This document shows positions 7,451 to 16,290 of a stretch of DNA of 44,897 nucleotides, piece after piece. Each line of letters starts with the position of its first letter. Position 1 is the first letter of the stretch. The DNA comes from Clostridiales bacterium. GTDB lineage: Bacteria; Bacillota; Clostridia; Christensenellales; Pumilibacteraceae. The stretch covers positions 1-44,897 of the forward strand of contig JAFLVF010000006.1 in the NCBI GenBank assembly GCA_022508425.1. The letters run 5' to 3'. A program made the position numbers and the translations under genes. A model generated the notes under the pieces. The model was not told where the DNA came from, ran no database searches, and worked only from the letters and a program-made list of their open reading frames with translations.

Positions 7451-9097
7451 TCACATTCTTTCGGGCGCGTCCAGCAGGACAAGGGACAAGCCCTTTTTCA
7501 GAGTATCGGCGACCGCGCGAGTGAGCGCGAGCCGCGCGCTCTGCTCTGCCCCTCCGCACATTATCTTCTCGGCGTTGTAGAATCTGTTAAACGCCTGGCA
7601 AATCTTGACAAGCCGCCGCGATACAAACGACGGCTCGTACTTGATTGCCGCGTCGAGCGTGACGCTGTCGAAGTCGGACAACAGCTTGATCACTTCGTAC
7701 GCGCTGTCACCCGTAAGCATGTCGTAATCGATACCGTCAATATCGGCGTTACCCGCCTTAGACAGCACCGAGCGGCACCGCGCATGCGTATACTGAACGT
7801 ACGGTCCGGTCTCGCCGTCGAAATTGAGCGCGGAATCAAGCGAAAAGTTTTTGTCCTTGAGCCGCCCGTCGTACAGCGCGTCGAACACGACCGCGCCCAC
7901 GCCTACGCTCTCTGACACTTCTTTTTTGTTGTCGAGCTTTTCGTTTCGCTCGTTTATTATGCTCGCCGCCTTGGCTACGGCCGCGTCGAGCACGTCGGAC
8001 AGGAACAAAACATTCCCTTTCCTTGTGGACAGAGACATGCCCTCGACGGACACCATGCCGTAGCTGACGTGCACCATATCGTTCGCCCACGGCTCCCCCA
8101 TCAGCTCGAGCACCTTGAACAATTGCTTAAAATGGAGAGCTTGGTGCGATGCGACAACGTACAAGCATTTGTCGAAGTCGTAGGTATCTTTTCTGTAATA
8201 CGCCGCCGCGAGGTCGCGTGCGACGTACAGCGAAGCGCCGTCGCTCCGCCTGATGATTGCGGGCGGCATATCGTCTCCCACGTCGACTATTTCCGCGCCG
8301 TCGCTCAATTTGAGCAAGCCTTTGGCCTTGAGCTTGTCCTCGACTTTCGACACCTTGTCGACGTAGAAGCTCTCGCCGAGATAGCTGTCAAACTCGATGT
8401 TCAGTCGATTATACACCTTTTTCGCCTGCTCGAGCGTGATCGATTTGAACTTGTCGAACAATCCGACCGCGTAAGAGTCGCCCTCTTCGATCTTTTTCGA
8501 CCACCCGCGCGCCTCGGCGGCAAGGTCGGGATTCTTTTCTTCCTCGTTGTGGAATTTGACGTACAATTCGAGCAGCTCGTCAAGCCCTCTCTCGTTTAGC
8601 CGCGCCTCGTCGCCCCAACGCCTATACGCCGAAATCAGCCCGCCGAACTGCGTGCCGAAGTCACCCAAATGATTTATGCCTACGACGTTCGCGCCCAACG
8701 ACTTATATATCTTGTACAGCGCGCCGCCGATTACCGTCGTCATCAGATGCCCGATATGGAAGGGCTTTGCGATATTGACGGACGAATAATCGATACACAC
8801 CGTCTTGCCCGCTAAAGGCAAAAACTCGTTTCTTTCAAATACGGATTTTACGCGCTCCGCCCGCTCTATCGTAAAGTTGAGATAGCCGTTTAGCGCGGAC
8901 ACCTGAACGCCGGGCACGGTCAATTTCGCCGCAAATTCATTCGCAATCATTGCGGGAGCCTTTCGCAAAATCTTGGCGTACTTGAAGCAGGGCACGCAAT
9001 AGTCGCAAAAGTTTTCGGACTGCTGTATATCCGAAACGTCGAGCTCGGGCAAAACGCCTTTTATATGTTCAAAGATAATCTTCCTGTAATCTGTCAT
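7451..9097 (-). CDS. argS: Arginyl-tRNA synthetase
   Basis: This class I synthetase attaches arginine to tRNA-Arg. The protein (548 residues) has an N-terminal Add-1 type tRNA-binding region (1-80). The catalytic signature HIGH is at 114-117 within KPFHIGHLMTT. The KMSKS-equivalent loop reads STRKG, and the C-terminus is a DALR anticodon-binding domain ending in KKGLSLVLLDAPERM. All are typical and full length. It is the last gene of the ppx-ppk-ychF-argS run and starts 14 bases after the ychF stop. No clear Shine-Dalgarno sequence is seen before its ATG. Confidence 0.96.
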   Translation of the reverse strand: MTDYRKIIFEHIKGVLPELDVSDIQQSENFCDYCVPCFKYAKILRKAPAMIANEFAAKLTVPGVQVSALNGYLNFTIERAERVKSVFERNEFLPLAGKTVCIDYSSVNIAKPFHIGHLMTTVIGGALYKIYKSLGANVVGINHLGDFGTQFGGLISAYRRWGDEARLNERGLDELLELYVKFHNEEEKNPDLAAEARGWSKKIEEGDSYAVGLFDKFKSITLEQAKKVYNRLNIEFDSYLGESFYVDKVSKVEDKLKAKGLLKLSDGAEIVDVGDDMPPAIIRRSDGASLYVARDLAAAYYRKDTYDFDKCLYVVASHQALHFKQLFKVLELMGEPWANDMVHVSYGMVSVEGMSLSTRKGNVLFLSDVLDAAVAKAASIINERNEKLDNKKEVSESVGVGAVVFDALYDGRLKDKNFSLDSALNFDGETGPYVQYTHARCRSVLSKAGNADIDGIDYDMLTGDSAYEVIKLLSDFDSVTLDAAIKYEPSFVSRRLVKICQAFNRFYNAEKIMCGGAEQSARLALTRAVADTLKKGLSLVLLDAPERM

Positions 9098-9111
9098 AAT
9101 CTATAAGAAAC

Positions 9112-10203
9112 CTATACGTTAAACTTAAACTCGACGATATCCCCGTCTTGCATGATGTAGTCCTTGCCCTCGCTCCTAAGCTTTCCTGCCGCTTTGACAG
9201 CCGCCGCAGAGCCCAACGCGACGAGATCGTCGTACGACATAATCTCGGCGCGTATAAAACCGCGCTCGAAATCCGTATGTATCTTGCCCGCGGCCTTGGG
9301 CGCAGACGTGCCGCGCTCTATCGTCCAGGCGCGCACCTCTTTCTCGCCCGCCGTCAAAAAACTCATCAGCCCCAACAGTTCGTAGCCCGACGTGATTACG
9401 CGTTCCAAGCCCGACACGGACAGACCGAGTGCTTCAAGATATTCGCCGCGCTCCTCTTTGGGTAGTGCCGAGATTTCCTGTTCGGCCTTGGCGCATATAT
9501 CTATGCACGCCGCTCCGTCTTGTCTTGCGTACTCTTTAAGAGCATCCACATAGCGGTTGTCGGCTTTTCCGATATCGCTTTCCGAAATATTGGCACAGTA
9601 TATTATGGGCTTTGTAGACAGTAGAAACTGCCCGTCGACCGTAGCGAGCTCTTCAAAAGATAATTTCAGCGTGCGCAATGACTTGCCTTCGTTTAGGCAT
9701 GCGGTCATTCTGTCGAGCAATTTCAGCGCTTCCACCGCTTTGGGGTCGCCGCTCTTTACCGTCTTTTCAAACTTGGCACGGCGTTTTTCAACGCTCTCAA
9801 GGTCGCTCAAGGCAAGCTCGGTATTGATGATGTCGGCGTCGCGCACGGGGTCGACGGAGTCCGAAACGTTTATGATATTCTCGTCGTCGAAACAACGCAC
9901 CACCATGATGATTGCGTCGGTCTCGCGTATGTGCGACAGGAACTTATTGCCCAAACCCTCGCCGTGGCTCGCACCCTTGACAAGGCCGGCGATGTCGACA
10001 AACTCGATTGACGCGGGTACGACTCGCCTAGCCGAATACATCTTCTCAAGCACGGCAAGGCGCTTGTCCGGCACCGCTACAACACCTATGTTTGGCTCTA
10101 TCGTGCAGAACGGGTAATTGGCGCATTCCGCGCCCGCTTCCGTGATTGCGTTGAACAATGTGCTCTTGCCCACGTTGGGCAAGCCTACTACTCCGATTTT
10201 CAT
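9112..10203 (-). CDS. ychF: Redox-regulated ribosome-associated ATPase YchF/Ola1
   Basis: A TRAFAC P-loop NTPase (363 residues) that prefers ATP and associates with ribosomes and the proteasome or catalase in studied organisms. The Walker A motif is GLPNVGKST near the N-terminus. It is followed by NYPFCTIEPN, DIAGLVKGASHGEGLGNKF and a C-terminal TGS-like domain with RAWTIERGTSAPKAAG and HTDFERGFIRAE. The G4-type specificity motif is the non-canonical one of the family. GGAG about 8 nt before the ATG supports the start. Spacing to ppk is 20 bases and to argS 14 bases, consistent with one transcript. Confidence 0.95.
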   Translation of the reverse strand: MKIGVVGLPNVGKSTLFNAITEAGAECANYPFCTIEPNIGVVAVPDKRLAVLEKMYSARRVVPASIEFVDIAGLVKGASHGEGLGNKFLSHIRETDAIIMVVRCFDDENIINVSDSVDPVRDADIINTELALSDLESVEKRRAKFEKTVKSGDPKAVEALKLLDRMTACLNEGKSLRTLKLSFEELATVDGQFLLSTKPIIYCANISESDIGKADNRYVDALKEYARQDGAACIDICAKAEQEISALPKEERGEYLEALGLSVSGLERVITSGYELLGLMSFLTAGEKEVRAWTIERGTSAPKAAGKIHTDFERGFIRAEIMSYDDLVALGSAAAVKAAGKLRSEGKDYIMQDGDIVEFKFNV

Positions 10204-10223
10204 TATATCTCCGTCAATTGTGT

Positions 10224-12287
10224 TTACAGCCTGAACTTCCCGGACAGGAACAGCTCTTGACTGTTGATCTCGTCTGTTTCGTCGGCGACGGGTTCGTATC
10301 TGCCCGACGAGGTCAGCCGCCGTGCTTTTACATTGTCGGCGAGCATAACGCCGAGCATATCGAATATTCTGTCTGCAATGCTACCGTCCATGACGGGCGT
10401 AGCAATCTCGACGCGCTTGTCGGTGTTGCGCGTCATGAGATCTGCGCTCGAAATGAACATCACCCTGTCGTCGCCTCTTCCGAAACAATATATGCGCGAA
10501 TGCTCCAAAAACCTGCCGACAATGCTGATCACCTTGATGTTGTCAGTCTTGCCCGCAACGCCGGGCTTCAGACAGCAAATGCCGCGAACTACAAGCTCTA
10601 TTTTTACCCCCGCCATACTTGCCGCGACAAGCTTGTCGATAATAGTTTTGTCGGTCAAGCTGTTCATCTTGGCGTAGATAAAAGCTTCTTTGCCCGACTT
10701 CGCCTTCTCTGTCTCGCGCTCTATATACTCTACAATGCCCTTTTTGAGCGTGCGCGGCGCGATGAGAAGTTTCTCGTACTCATGGTCGATATTGCATATG
10801 GCGATGTTGCGGAAAAATGCAACGCCGTCGCGACCGATCGATTGGTCACTCGTAATGATGTTGAGATCGGTGTACTGCTTGGCGGTCTGCTCGTTGTAAT
10901 TGCCGGTGCCGAGATGTGTGATATACTTGAGCTCCTCGCCGTCGGCGAGCACTATGGAGATTATCTTGGAATGCACCTTGTAATTGCCCATGCCGTAGAT
11001 AATCGTGCAGCCCGCTTCGCGCAAAACTTCCGAGAAATACAGGTTGTTCTCCTCGTCAAAGCGCGCACAAAGCTCGATAACGACGGTGACGTCCTTGCCG
11101 TTCTCGCTCGCCTTCTTGAGCGCCTCGACGATACGCGAGCGGTGGTCCAGCCGATAGATAGTTATCTTGATAGCCGCAACGCGGCTGTCCTCGGCGCACT
11201 CGTCGAGCAACCGCACGAGGGTGTCCATGCTGTCAAACGGGTACGCCAAAAATATATCGTTTTTCAGCACCGCTTCTATCACCGACGCGCCCATCGGCAC
11301 GGGCGACGGCAGTGGCTTTGCGGGCTTGTATTTCAGCTCGGACAATTCGTCCTTATCGAAATACTGCGACAACGACATGAGAAATTTATAGTCGAGCGCA
11401 TGTTTTACTTCCAGGCAAAACGACTTTTTCAGATTGAGCGTCTTGAGCACGAAATTCTTGATAGAATCCGCTTTGCCGTCTATCTGCAACCGCACCGCGT
11501 CCTGCGTGCCGCGAAGTTCGACCTTGTGTTTTAGGAACTTGGAAAAATCAAAGTCGCGCTCGATATCCCTGTCGTCTACGCTCGCGTCGAAATCGGCGTT
11601 GCGCGTAAGGCGAAGCATGGCCTGACTCTTGACGTTGTAGCCGTCAAATGCCGTATGCCCGAACGTGCGGACAAGCTCTTCGACCGTAATTACAGTCGTG
11701 CGCTTCTTCTTGTCGTCTATCTTGAATAGGCGCGGAAGCTTAGAGCTGATAGACATAACGCCGTACATCGTCCTGTCCGACTTTGTCAGCTCGACCACCA
11801 TGTATTCGTTCATGTTCTCAAACCGAATCATGGGATGCTTTGCGTCGAGCACCATGGGCGACAGCAGAGGCAAGACCTGCGACTCGAAATACTTCTTGCA
11901 TATCTTTTTCTGCTTGTCGGTGAGCTCTTTGCCCGACTTGATGCGCAGTCCCGCTTTGGCCAAGTCCTTTTTGATATTGGTATACGCCGCGTCCGCCGCG
12001 CGGTAATGCTTCTTGGCAACGGACAAAATTCCGTCAATCTGCTTTTTGGCGGTGAGAAGCGTCTTGTTGTCCTTCTCGTCGGGATTGAGCTTGCTGTCGC
12101 TCAAGAGACTTCCCACGCGCACCATGAAAAATTCGTCGAAATTGGAATGGAAAATCGACAAAAATTTACAACGCTCGATCAGCGGATTGGTTAAGTCCGT
12201 AGCCTGGTCGAGCACACGCCTGTTAAACGCCATCCACGAATATTCGCGGTTGATATAGATGCCTTTTATAAATTCGCTCTCTTGCAT
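10224..12287 (-). CDS. ppk: Polyphosphate kinase 1
   Basis: Ppk1 reversibly transfers the terminal phosphate of ATP to polyphosphate. The protein (687 residues) has the N-terminal helical domain with FHSNFDEFFMVRV, the head domain, and two phospholipase D-like C-terminal domains. The phosphorylated histidine is His439 in GNYKVHSKI, matching His435 of E. coli. The second active-site histidine is His597 in RFLEHSRIY. The ATP-site motif ARFDEENN is intact. The gene follows ppx by 10 bases with AAGGAAA as ribosome binding site, giving a classical synthesis/degradation pair. Confidence 0.96.
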   Translation of the reverse strand: MQESEFIKGIYINREYSWMAFNRRVLDQATDLTNPLIERCKFLSIFHSNFDEFFMVRVGSLLSDSKLNPDEKDNKTLLTAKKQIDGILSVAKKHYRAADAAYTNIKKDLAKAGLRIKSGKELTDKQKKICKKYFESQVLPLLSPMVLDAKHPMIRFENMNEYMVVELTKSDRTMYGVMSISSKLPRLFKIDDKKKRTTVITVEELVRTFGHTAFDGYNVKSQAMLRLTRNADFDASVDDRDIERDFDFSKFLKHKVELRGTQDAVRLQIDGKADSIKNFVLKTLNLKKSFCLEVKHALDYKFLMSLSQYFDKDELSELKYKPAKPLPSPVPMGASVIEAVLKNDIFLAYPFDSMDTLVRLLDECAEDSRVAAIKITIYRLDHRSRIVEALKKASENGKDVTVVIELCARFDEENNLYFSEVLREAGCTIIYGMGNYKVHSKIISIVLADGEELKYITHLGTGNYNEQTAKQYTDLNIITSDQSIGRDGVAFFRNIAICNIDHEYEKLLIAPRTLKKGIVEYIERETEKAKSGKEAFIYAKMNSLTDKTIIDKLVAASMAGVKIELVVRGICCLKPGVAGKTDNIKVISIVGRFLEHSRIYCFGRGDDRVMFISSADLMTRNTDKRVEIATPVMDGSIADRIFDMLGVMLADNVKARRLTSSGRYEPVADETDEINSQELFLSGKFRL

Positions 12288-12297
12288 TGCGTTTCCT

Positions 12298-13302
12298 TTA
12301 TTTCGATTTATTAACCTTTTTTTTGTTGTTCGCGGTATTTTTGCGCGGTGCTTCGACGGGGACGTACTCGGGCACGGGGTTGTACAAATCGACGGCTACC
12401 GCAGTCTCCTGCCCCGTAGCCACAAGCGTCAAAAACCCTTCTTTGACTCCGCTGTCGCTTATAACTATATTGTCGAGCTTGAAGCGCTTGAGCAGTTCTT
12501 TCAAAATCAGCGCGGCTACGGGAAGAACGGGTATCTTCTCGGGCGCGACCTTCATGATAAGCTGCGTTCTCGCACTCGACGTCATGAGGAAGTCTATAAA
12601 GCTCTTGTACCGCTCGTACGTGAACTCGGTAGACAACTTCTTCTTCTCGCAGTATTCGCGGTAGCATGCGTACAGCGCGTCGTTGATAGACCCGACGAGC
12701 ACCGCCGAGCGGAACTTGCCCTTCTTGGGAACACTGCTCTCGTCGAATTTATTCCTAAGAAATTTCTTGATGCGCTTTGCCTCATCCTCCGTCGGATAAA
12801 TATCCGCTACGTACTTGTTTCGTAATTTAAGCGGACCGAAATCGAGGCACAGCATTTCGCTCTTCTCGGACTTGGCGAGGTCGCACAACTCTACGCTTCC
12901 GCCCCCTATATCGATTAGCACGACGTCGCCGTAGGCGGCATACTTGCGGTTGGAAACTAGATCGCAGTACGCCTCGGTGTTGCCGTCGAGATGATTAATA
13001 ACTATGCCGGTTCGCATGCGAATGTGCTCGGCTACCTCTTCGAGATTGTCGACGTGACGGAGCGCCGCAGTAGAAACTACATAACACTCGTCTACGTTCA
13101 TCGCCTTGCACGTCGACCGCGCGGAGATAAGCGCGTCGATCAGCTTCTCTATTCCGCGCCGAGTAATGCTCCGTCCGTCGAAGTAATCGGTGATTGCGAT
13201 ATTCGTGCGGTCTTTATACACCGCCTCGAATATCCCGCGATCTCCCTCGGCAACGACGGTGGAAACCCCCGTCGAGCTCATATCTATAACAGCATATTTC
13301 AT
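12298..13302 (-). CDS. Ppx/GppA-family phosphatase, divergent N-terminus
   Basis: Ppx/GppA proteins hydrolyse polyphosphate ends or pppGpp and have an ASKHA-type ATPase fold. This 334-residue protein has DIGGGSVEL, the phosphate-2 loop, and STAALRHVDN. Its first loop reads VIDMSSTGVS where the family normally has DIGSNSxR, so two usually small or conserved positions differ. The residue corresponding to the catalytic glutamate is probably in DGNTEAY. The C-terminal region ends in a basic lysine-rich tail. Adjacency to ppk supports exopolyphosphatase activity. GAGG upstream of the ATG supports the start. A second family member lies at 41561-42391. Confidence 0.88.
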   Translation of the reverse strand: MKYAVIDMSSTGVSTVVAEGDRGIFEAVYKDRTNIAITDYFDGRSITRRGIEKLIDALISARSTCKAMNVDECYVVSTAALRHVDNLEEVAEHIRMRTGIVINHLDGNTEAYCDLVSNRKYAAYGDVVLIDIGGGSVELCDLAKSEKSEMLCLDFGPLKLRNKYVADIYPTEDEAKRIKKFLRNKFDESSVPKKGKFRSAVLVGSINDALYACYREYCEKKKLSTEFTYERYKSFIDFLMTSSARTQLIMKVAPEKIPVLPVAALILKELLKRFKLDNIVISDSGVKEGFLTLVATGQETAVAVDLYNPVPEYVPVEAPRKNTANNKKKVNKSK

Positions 13303-13492
13303 ATATTACCTCTATTATTAAGTGCCACGCCGACGGCGTAGACGCTCGCGAATACGCTTGTATTGACGGCGTAGGCGCGCGCGAGAGCAGGGAGTCCGAG
13401 CGCCGACCGACGGGAATTTAGTTAGACCTAAATGACCGAGGGCGGCGCGAAGGCTGACGAACTATCGCGTGATGCATAAGCCGTCAGGGCCG
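13303..13492. repeat. Intergenic element with a long imperfect palindrome
   Basis: This 190-bp stretch between pfk and ppx is GC-rich and highly structured. GCGCCG (13400-13405) pairs with CGGCGC, inner CGG with CCG, and ATTTAG with CTAAAT, making one long interrupted hairpin over about 13400-13448. To its left, two imperfect copies of a segment with ACGGCGTAG and a C/G-rich end are spaced by about 31 bases. No convincing gene or T-tract terminator is present. The architecture is that of a dispersed intergenic repeat or a structured RNA, but no second copy lies in this window. Confidence 0.5.
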
Positions 13493-14557
13493 TCAGCGGC
13501 CGAAAGATACACCTATGCTTTCAGCCGTAAGGATCTCCTGACAATCGGGCGGAACAAGCTTCGCCTTGCCGGCTATGTCGGCGAGTGCGTTGTATGTGAC
13601 CTTTCCGCCAACCATGGCGACGGTTACGCCGAACCGACCGTCCTTGACCAATTTTCCGGCATAGCTTCCGAACTCGGTGGACAGCACCCTGTCGTACGCC
13701 GACGGATTGCCGCCGCGCTGTATATGCCCGGGCACAACCACGCGCGTTTCCACCTTGGCCTTTTCGGCGACGAGTTTTGCGAGCGCGTTGGTGATGGTCG
13801 TGTCGGTGCCGCGGGCTGCCAAGCGTTCTTTCTTTTTCATTTTGCTTTCGGCGACGGTCATTGCGCCCTCGGCGACCGCGATTATGCTAAACGCCTTGCC
13901 GGCGTCTGCTCTGCGCTCAATTGCCTTGGCAACCTTGTCGGGCGAGAACGGGATTTCAGGCAGAAGTATTACGTCCGCACCGCCCGCAATGCCGGCGTAC
14001 AGCGTAAGCCAGCCGGCCTTGTTGCCCATTACTTCCACCAACATAGTCCTGCCATGGCTTGCCGCCGTGGTATGAAGGCGGTCTATGCACTCGGTCGCAA
14101 TATCTACCGCCGTATGAAAGCCGAACGTTACGTCGGTGCCCCAAATATCGTTGTCTATCGTTTTGGGTAGTCCGATAACGTTGCAACCCTCGGCGGACAG
14201 AAGAGCCGCGGTCTTGTGCGTGCCCGCGCCGCCCAACGTCAGCAGACAGTCAAGCCCCATTTTTTTGTAGTTTTGCTTCATCATATCGAGTCGGGTCACG
14301 CTGTTCTCGTCCTCGACGGTCATCAGCTTAAACGGCTGACGCGAGGTGCCGAGTATCGTCCCGCCCAGCGTCAGTATGCCGGATAGGTCGGTCGGCGACA
14401 GCTTTCGGCACTCGCCGCGAATAAGACCGCCGTACCCGTCCGCAATGCCAATCAGCTCGACGTTCTTGATATTCTCAAACGCGTACTTACCAAAACCTCT
14501 GATTACAGCGTTAAGTCCCGGACAATCGCCGCCGGAAGTCAATATTCCTACTCTCAT
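13493..14557 (-). CDS. pfkA: 6-phosphofructokinase, atypical subgroup
   Basis: Phosphofructokinase converts fructose 6-phosphate to the 1,6-bisphosphate. The protein (354 residues) opens with GILTSGGDCPGLNAVIR and has the catalytic loop PKTIDND at 131-137, with Asp135 as base. Lys132 replaces the glycine of classical ATP enzymes. The nucleotide motif reads GGAGTHKTA at 109-117, not GGDGS, so the metal-binding aspartate (Asp103 in E. coli) is Ala111. The usual MGR is MGNKAGWL. These traits match a non-classical PFK subgroup, and the phosphoryl donor cannot be assigned from sequence. A GGAGGG ribosome binding site and its own promoter are present. Confidence 0.85.
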   Translation of the reverse strand: MRVGILTSGGDCPGLNAVIRGFGKYAFENIKNVELIGIADGYGGLIRGECRKLSPTDLSGILTLGGTILGTSRQPFKLMTVEDENSVTRLDMMKQNYKKMGLDCLLTLGGAGTHKTAALLSAEGCNVIGLPKTIDNDIWGTDVTFGFHTAVDIATECIDRLHTTAASHGRTMLVEVMGNKAGWLTLYAGIAGGADVILLPEIPFSPDKVAKAIERRADAGKAFSIIAVAEGAMTVAESKMKKKERLAARGTDTTITNALAKLVAEKAKVETRVVVPGHIQRGGNPSAYDRVLSTEFGSYAGKLVKDGRFGVTVAMVGGKVTYNALADIAGKAKLVPPDCQEILTAESIGVSFGR

Positions 14558-14578
14558 AAACCCTCCATCACTACGTAT

Positions 14579-14607
14579 ATTTTACCACTTACCGTATGAT
14601 TAGTCAA
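14579..14607 (-). promoter_or_regulatory. Promoter of the phosphofructokinase gene
   Basis: On the - strand the -35 box is TTGACT (14602-14607), the spacer is 17 bp and the -10 box is TAAAAT (14579-14584). A short leader with a strong GGAGGG ribosome binding site follows. Confidence 0.8.
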
Positions 14608-14618
14608 TCAAACCGATT

Positions 14619-15653
14619 TCACGCGGCGCTGTATGCCGCCACGAAATCATTGAGCGCGGCCGTCGCTTGCGCGCTCTTCTCGACCGCGGCGACGGCATTG
14701 GAATAAGCTTTGTCACGATAGCTTTCGGCGGCGGCAATATCGTCGCCCGCCTTACCCTTGCCGCACTTGATATTCTCGACCTTGACAACAGCCGCTTCGT
14801 ACACCACGGCTTTGGCGTCGGCGGCGGCCTCCGCTCCCTCTTTCTCTCTCGTGAGCCTGTCGAGGTCGGCGTCGTACCGCGCCTTGTTGTACCGAGCGCG
14901 CACGGCCGCTATCTTTTGCTCGTCGGCGCGCTTTGCTTTCAGTCTATCCAACCGCTTCGACAGTATTTTTGCCGCTTTTTCGCGGTTGGGGAACGTAATC
15001 ATGAATATGAAGAAGAATATCACCATCGATATGAGGCCTGTGACCAGCGTCTTAAGCAGGCCCGTGACAGCTTCCGGCCAGCCCCAAAATATTACGAAAC
15101 AGTTGATTATCCCCCACAGCGCCAGCGTAAACACCGAAATGAGCGCCCACGCGATAAAATACCAAAACGCCTGCCACACAACATTACCGTGCGAACGGTA
15201 TGTGATATTGCGCTGGAGCGGAAAGTTGATGCACTGCGCGGTAAAAGTCGCTATCTCAAATGCGATAAAATACCCTAAGCCGTTGGCGTCGCCGAACAAC
15301 ACATACGGCTGGTCGCCCGCCGCTTTTATCTTGACGTTGGGCCACCCCCAAGCGCCTTTATTAAGCTTTTCGAACGCATAGGGCAAAAACGTCATGACTA
15401 GATATTGATAGATAGTGACACCCACGCTGAACACGAAAAAGAAAAACACCGTGTAAATAAAGTCCGCCGCCTTCTTGTGCCTGTCGGCGTACTCGTACCA
15501 TTTGCCCAACCACCACCTGTAAATGCGCTGAAAGAATGCTTTCAGCTTGTTGTCGGACAGCGGTTTAGACTTTATTTCGATGTCGTTTGTCGCGGCGGAA
15601 GTACCGGTGCCGAATGCGTTGTCGAGAATGTCGTCGCTTTTATTTTCAAGCAT
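14619..15653 (-). CDS. GtrA-like membrane protein with C-terminal coiled coil
   Basis: The protein (344 residues) starts with a charged cytoplasmic region. Four probable membrane segments follow: about 65-88, 125-145, 160-190 and 200-220. The third region has FPLQRNITYRSHGN, which resembles the NxxxNRxWTF-type motif of GtrA-like flippase partners that move polyprenyl-linked sugars. After the membrane part, about 115 residues are rich in Lys, Arg, Asp, Glu and Ala and look like a long helical coiled coil. That tail is unusual for GtrA proteins, which are normally about 130-150 residues. The family call is moderate. A divergent promoter is shared with the flavin reductase gene. Confidence 0.55.
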   Translation of the reverse strand: MLENKSDDILDNAFGTGTSAATNDIEIKSKPLSDNKLKAFFQRIYRWWLGKWYEYADRHKKAADFIYTVFFFFVFSVGVTIYQYLVMTFLPYAFEKLNKGAWGWPNVKIKAAGDQPYVLFGDANGLGYFIAFEIATFTAQCINFPLQRNITYRSHGNVVWQAFWYFIAWALISVFTLALWGIINCFVIFWGWPEAVTGLLKTLVTGLISMVIFFFIFMITFPNREKAAKILSKRLDRLKAKRADEQKIAAVRARYNKARYDADLDRLTREKEGAEAAADAKAVVYEAAVVKVENIKCGKGKAGDDIAAAESYRDKAYSNAVAAVEKSAQATAALNDFVAAYSAA

Positions 15654-15700
15654 TACATCACCTTGATGAAAAAATTTACGTTAATATTTTCAAAAACATA

Positions 15701-15729
15701 TTGTCAACTTTTCTCTTGTATGGTAGAAT
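15701..15729 (+). promoter_or_regulatory. Promoter of the flavin reductase gene, overlapping a divergent -35
   Basis: The -35 box is TTGTCA (15701-15706), the spacer is 17 bp and the -10 box is TAGAAT (15724-15729). The same bases read on the - strand give TTGACA (15702-15707), a likely -35 for the divergent GtrA-like gene, so the two promoters share one box. Confidence 0.7.
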
Positions 15730-15759
15730 ATAGCATAATTATTTACGGGGATATGCAAC

Positions 15760-16254
15760 GTGGAGCGAAACATCCTTACCGACAAAGAAGTTTCGATATT
15801 GCACAACACCATGTCGTCTACCGGCATATTCGTCACTTGCGGGTTTGAATCGCCCAATATAATGGTGACTCATTTCGGTGCGGTCGGCAAAATGTGGGGA
15901 CGGCAAATTTTTGTCTTGCCCATCAGGAGCAACAAATATTCGTATCAAATAGTCAACAATACCAAGCAGTTCGCACTCAACGTGCCCGCTCATGACATGC
16001 GCACCGAGATTTCGCTTTGCGACACGATATCGGGTTTTAAGTGCAATAAGTTCGAGACTCTCGGACTGCACCCGAAACGCGCCAGGGCAATCAAGTCGTA
16101 CGTGCTCGGCGAATGCGGGCTGATCGTAGAATGCAAGCTGATTGCTTCCATTCCGCCCGATACAATCATCAAGCATGACGAGCTCAACATGTCGTCTCGG
16201 CCGCACACGCTGTTTGTCGGCGAGCCGGTCAGCGTTTACAGTCTGAAAAAATAA
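15760..16254 (+). CDS. Flavin reductase-like (flavoredoxin) protein
   Basis: A 164-residue cytoplasmic protein of the flavin reductase-like FMN-binding split-barrel family. The N-terminal MSSTGIFVTCG, then NIMVTHFGAVGKMWGR, FALNVPAH and a conserved IVECKLIASI strand match small flavoredoxin-type members that bind FMN without NADPH motifs. The start is a GTG at 15760 with ACGGGG about 9-14 nt upstream. A nearby ATG at 15753 is out of frame. The gene is monocistronic and ends in a perfect palindromic terminator. The redox partner is unknown. Confidence 0.85.
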   Translation: MERNILTDKEVSILHNTMSSTGIFVTCGFESPNIMVTHFGAVGKMWGRQIFVLPIRSNKYSYQIVNNTKQFALNVPAHDMRTEISLCDTISGFKCNKFETLGLHPKRARAIKSYVLGECGLIVECKLIASIPPDTIIKHDELNMSSRPHTLFVGEPVSVYSLKK

Positions 16255-16263
16255 CCGAATTTC

Positions 16264-16290
16264 AAGCGCGTCGATCGACGCGCTTTTATT
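16264..16290. terminator. Palindromic terminator between convergent genes
   Basis: A perfect 22-bp palindrome (16264-16285) is followed by a T-rich tract on the + strand. On the - side an AATAAAA tract reads as TTTTATT. It can end both the flavin reductase (+) and the cyclophilin (-). Confidence 0.88.

Noticed and set aside
10158-11534. A 458-codon + strand frame opposite ppk
   Set aside because: It is antisense to an intact Ppk1 with both catalytic histidines, has no ribosome binding site and matches no protein pattern.
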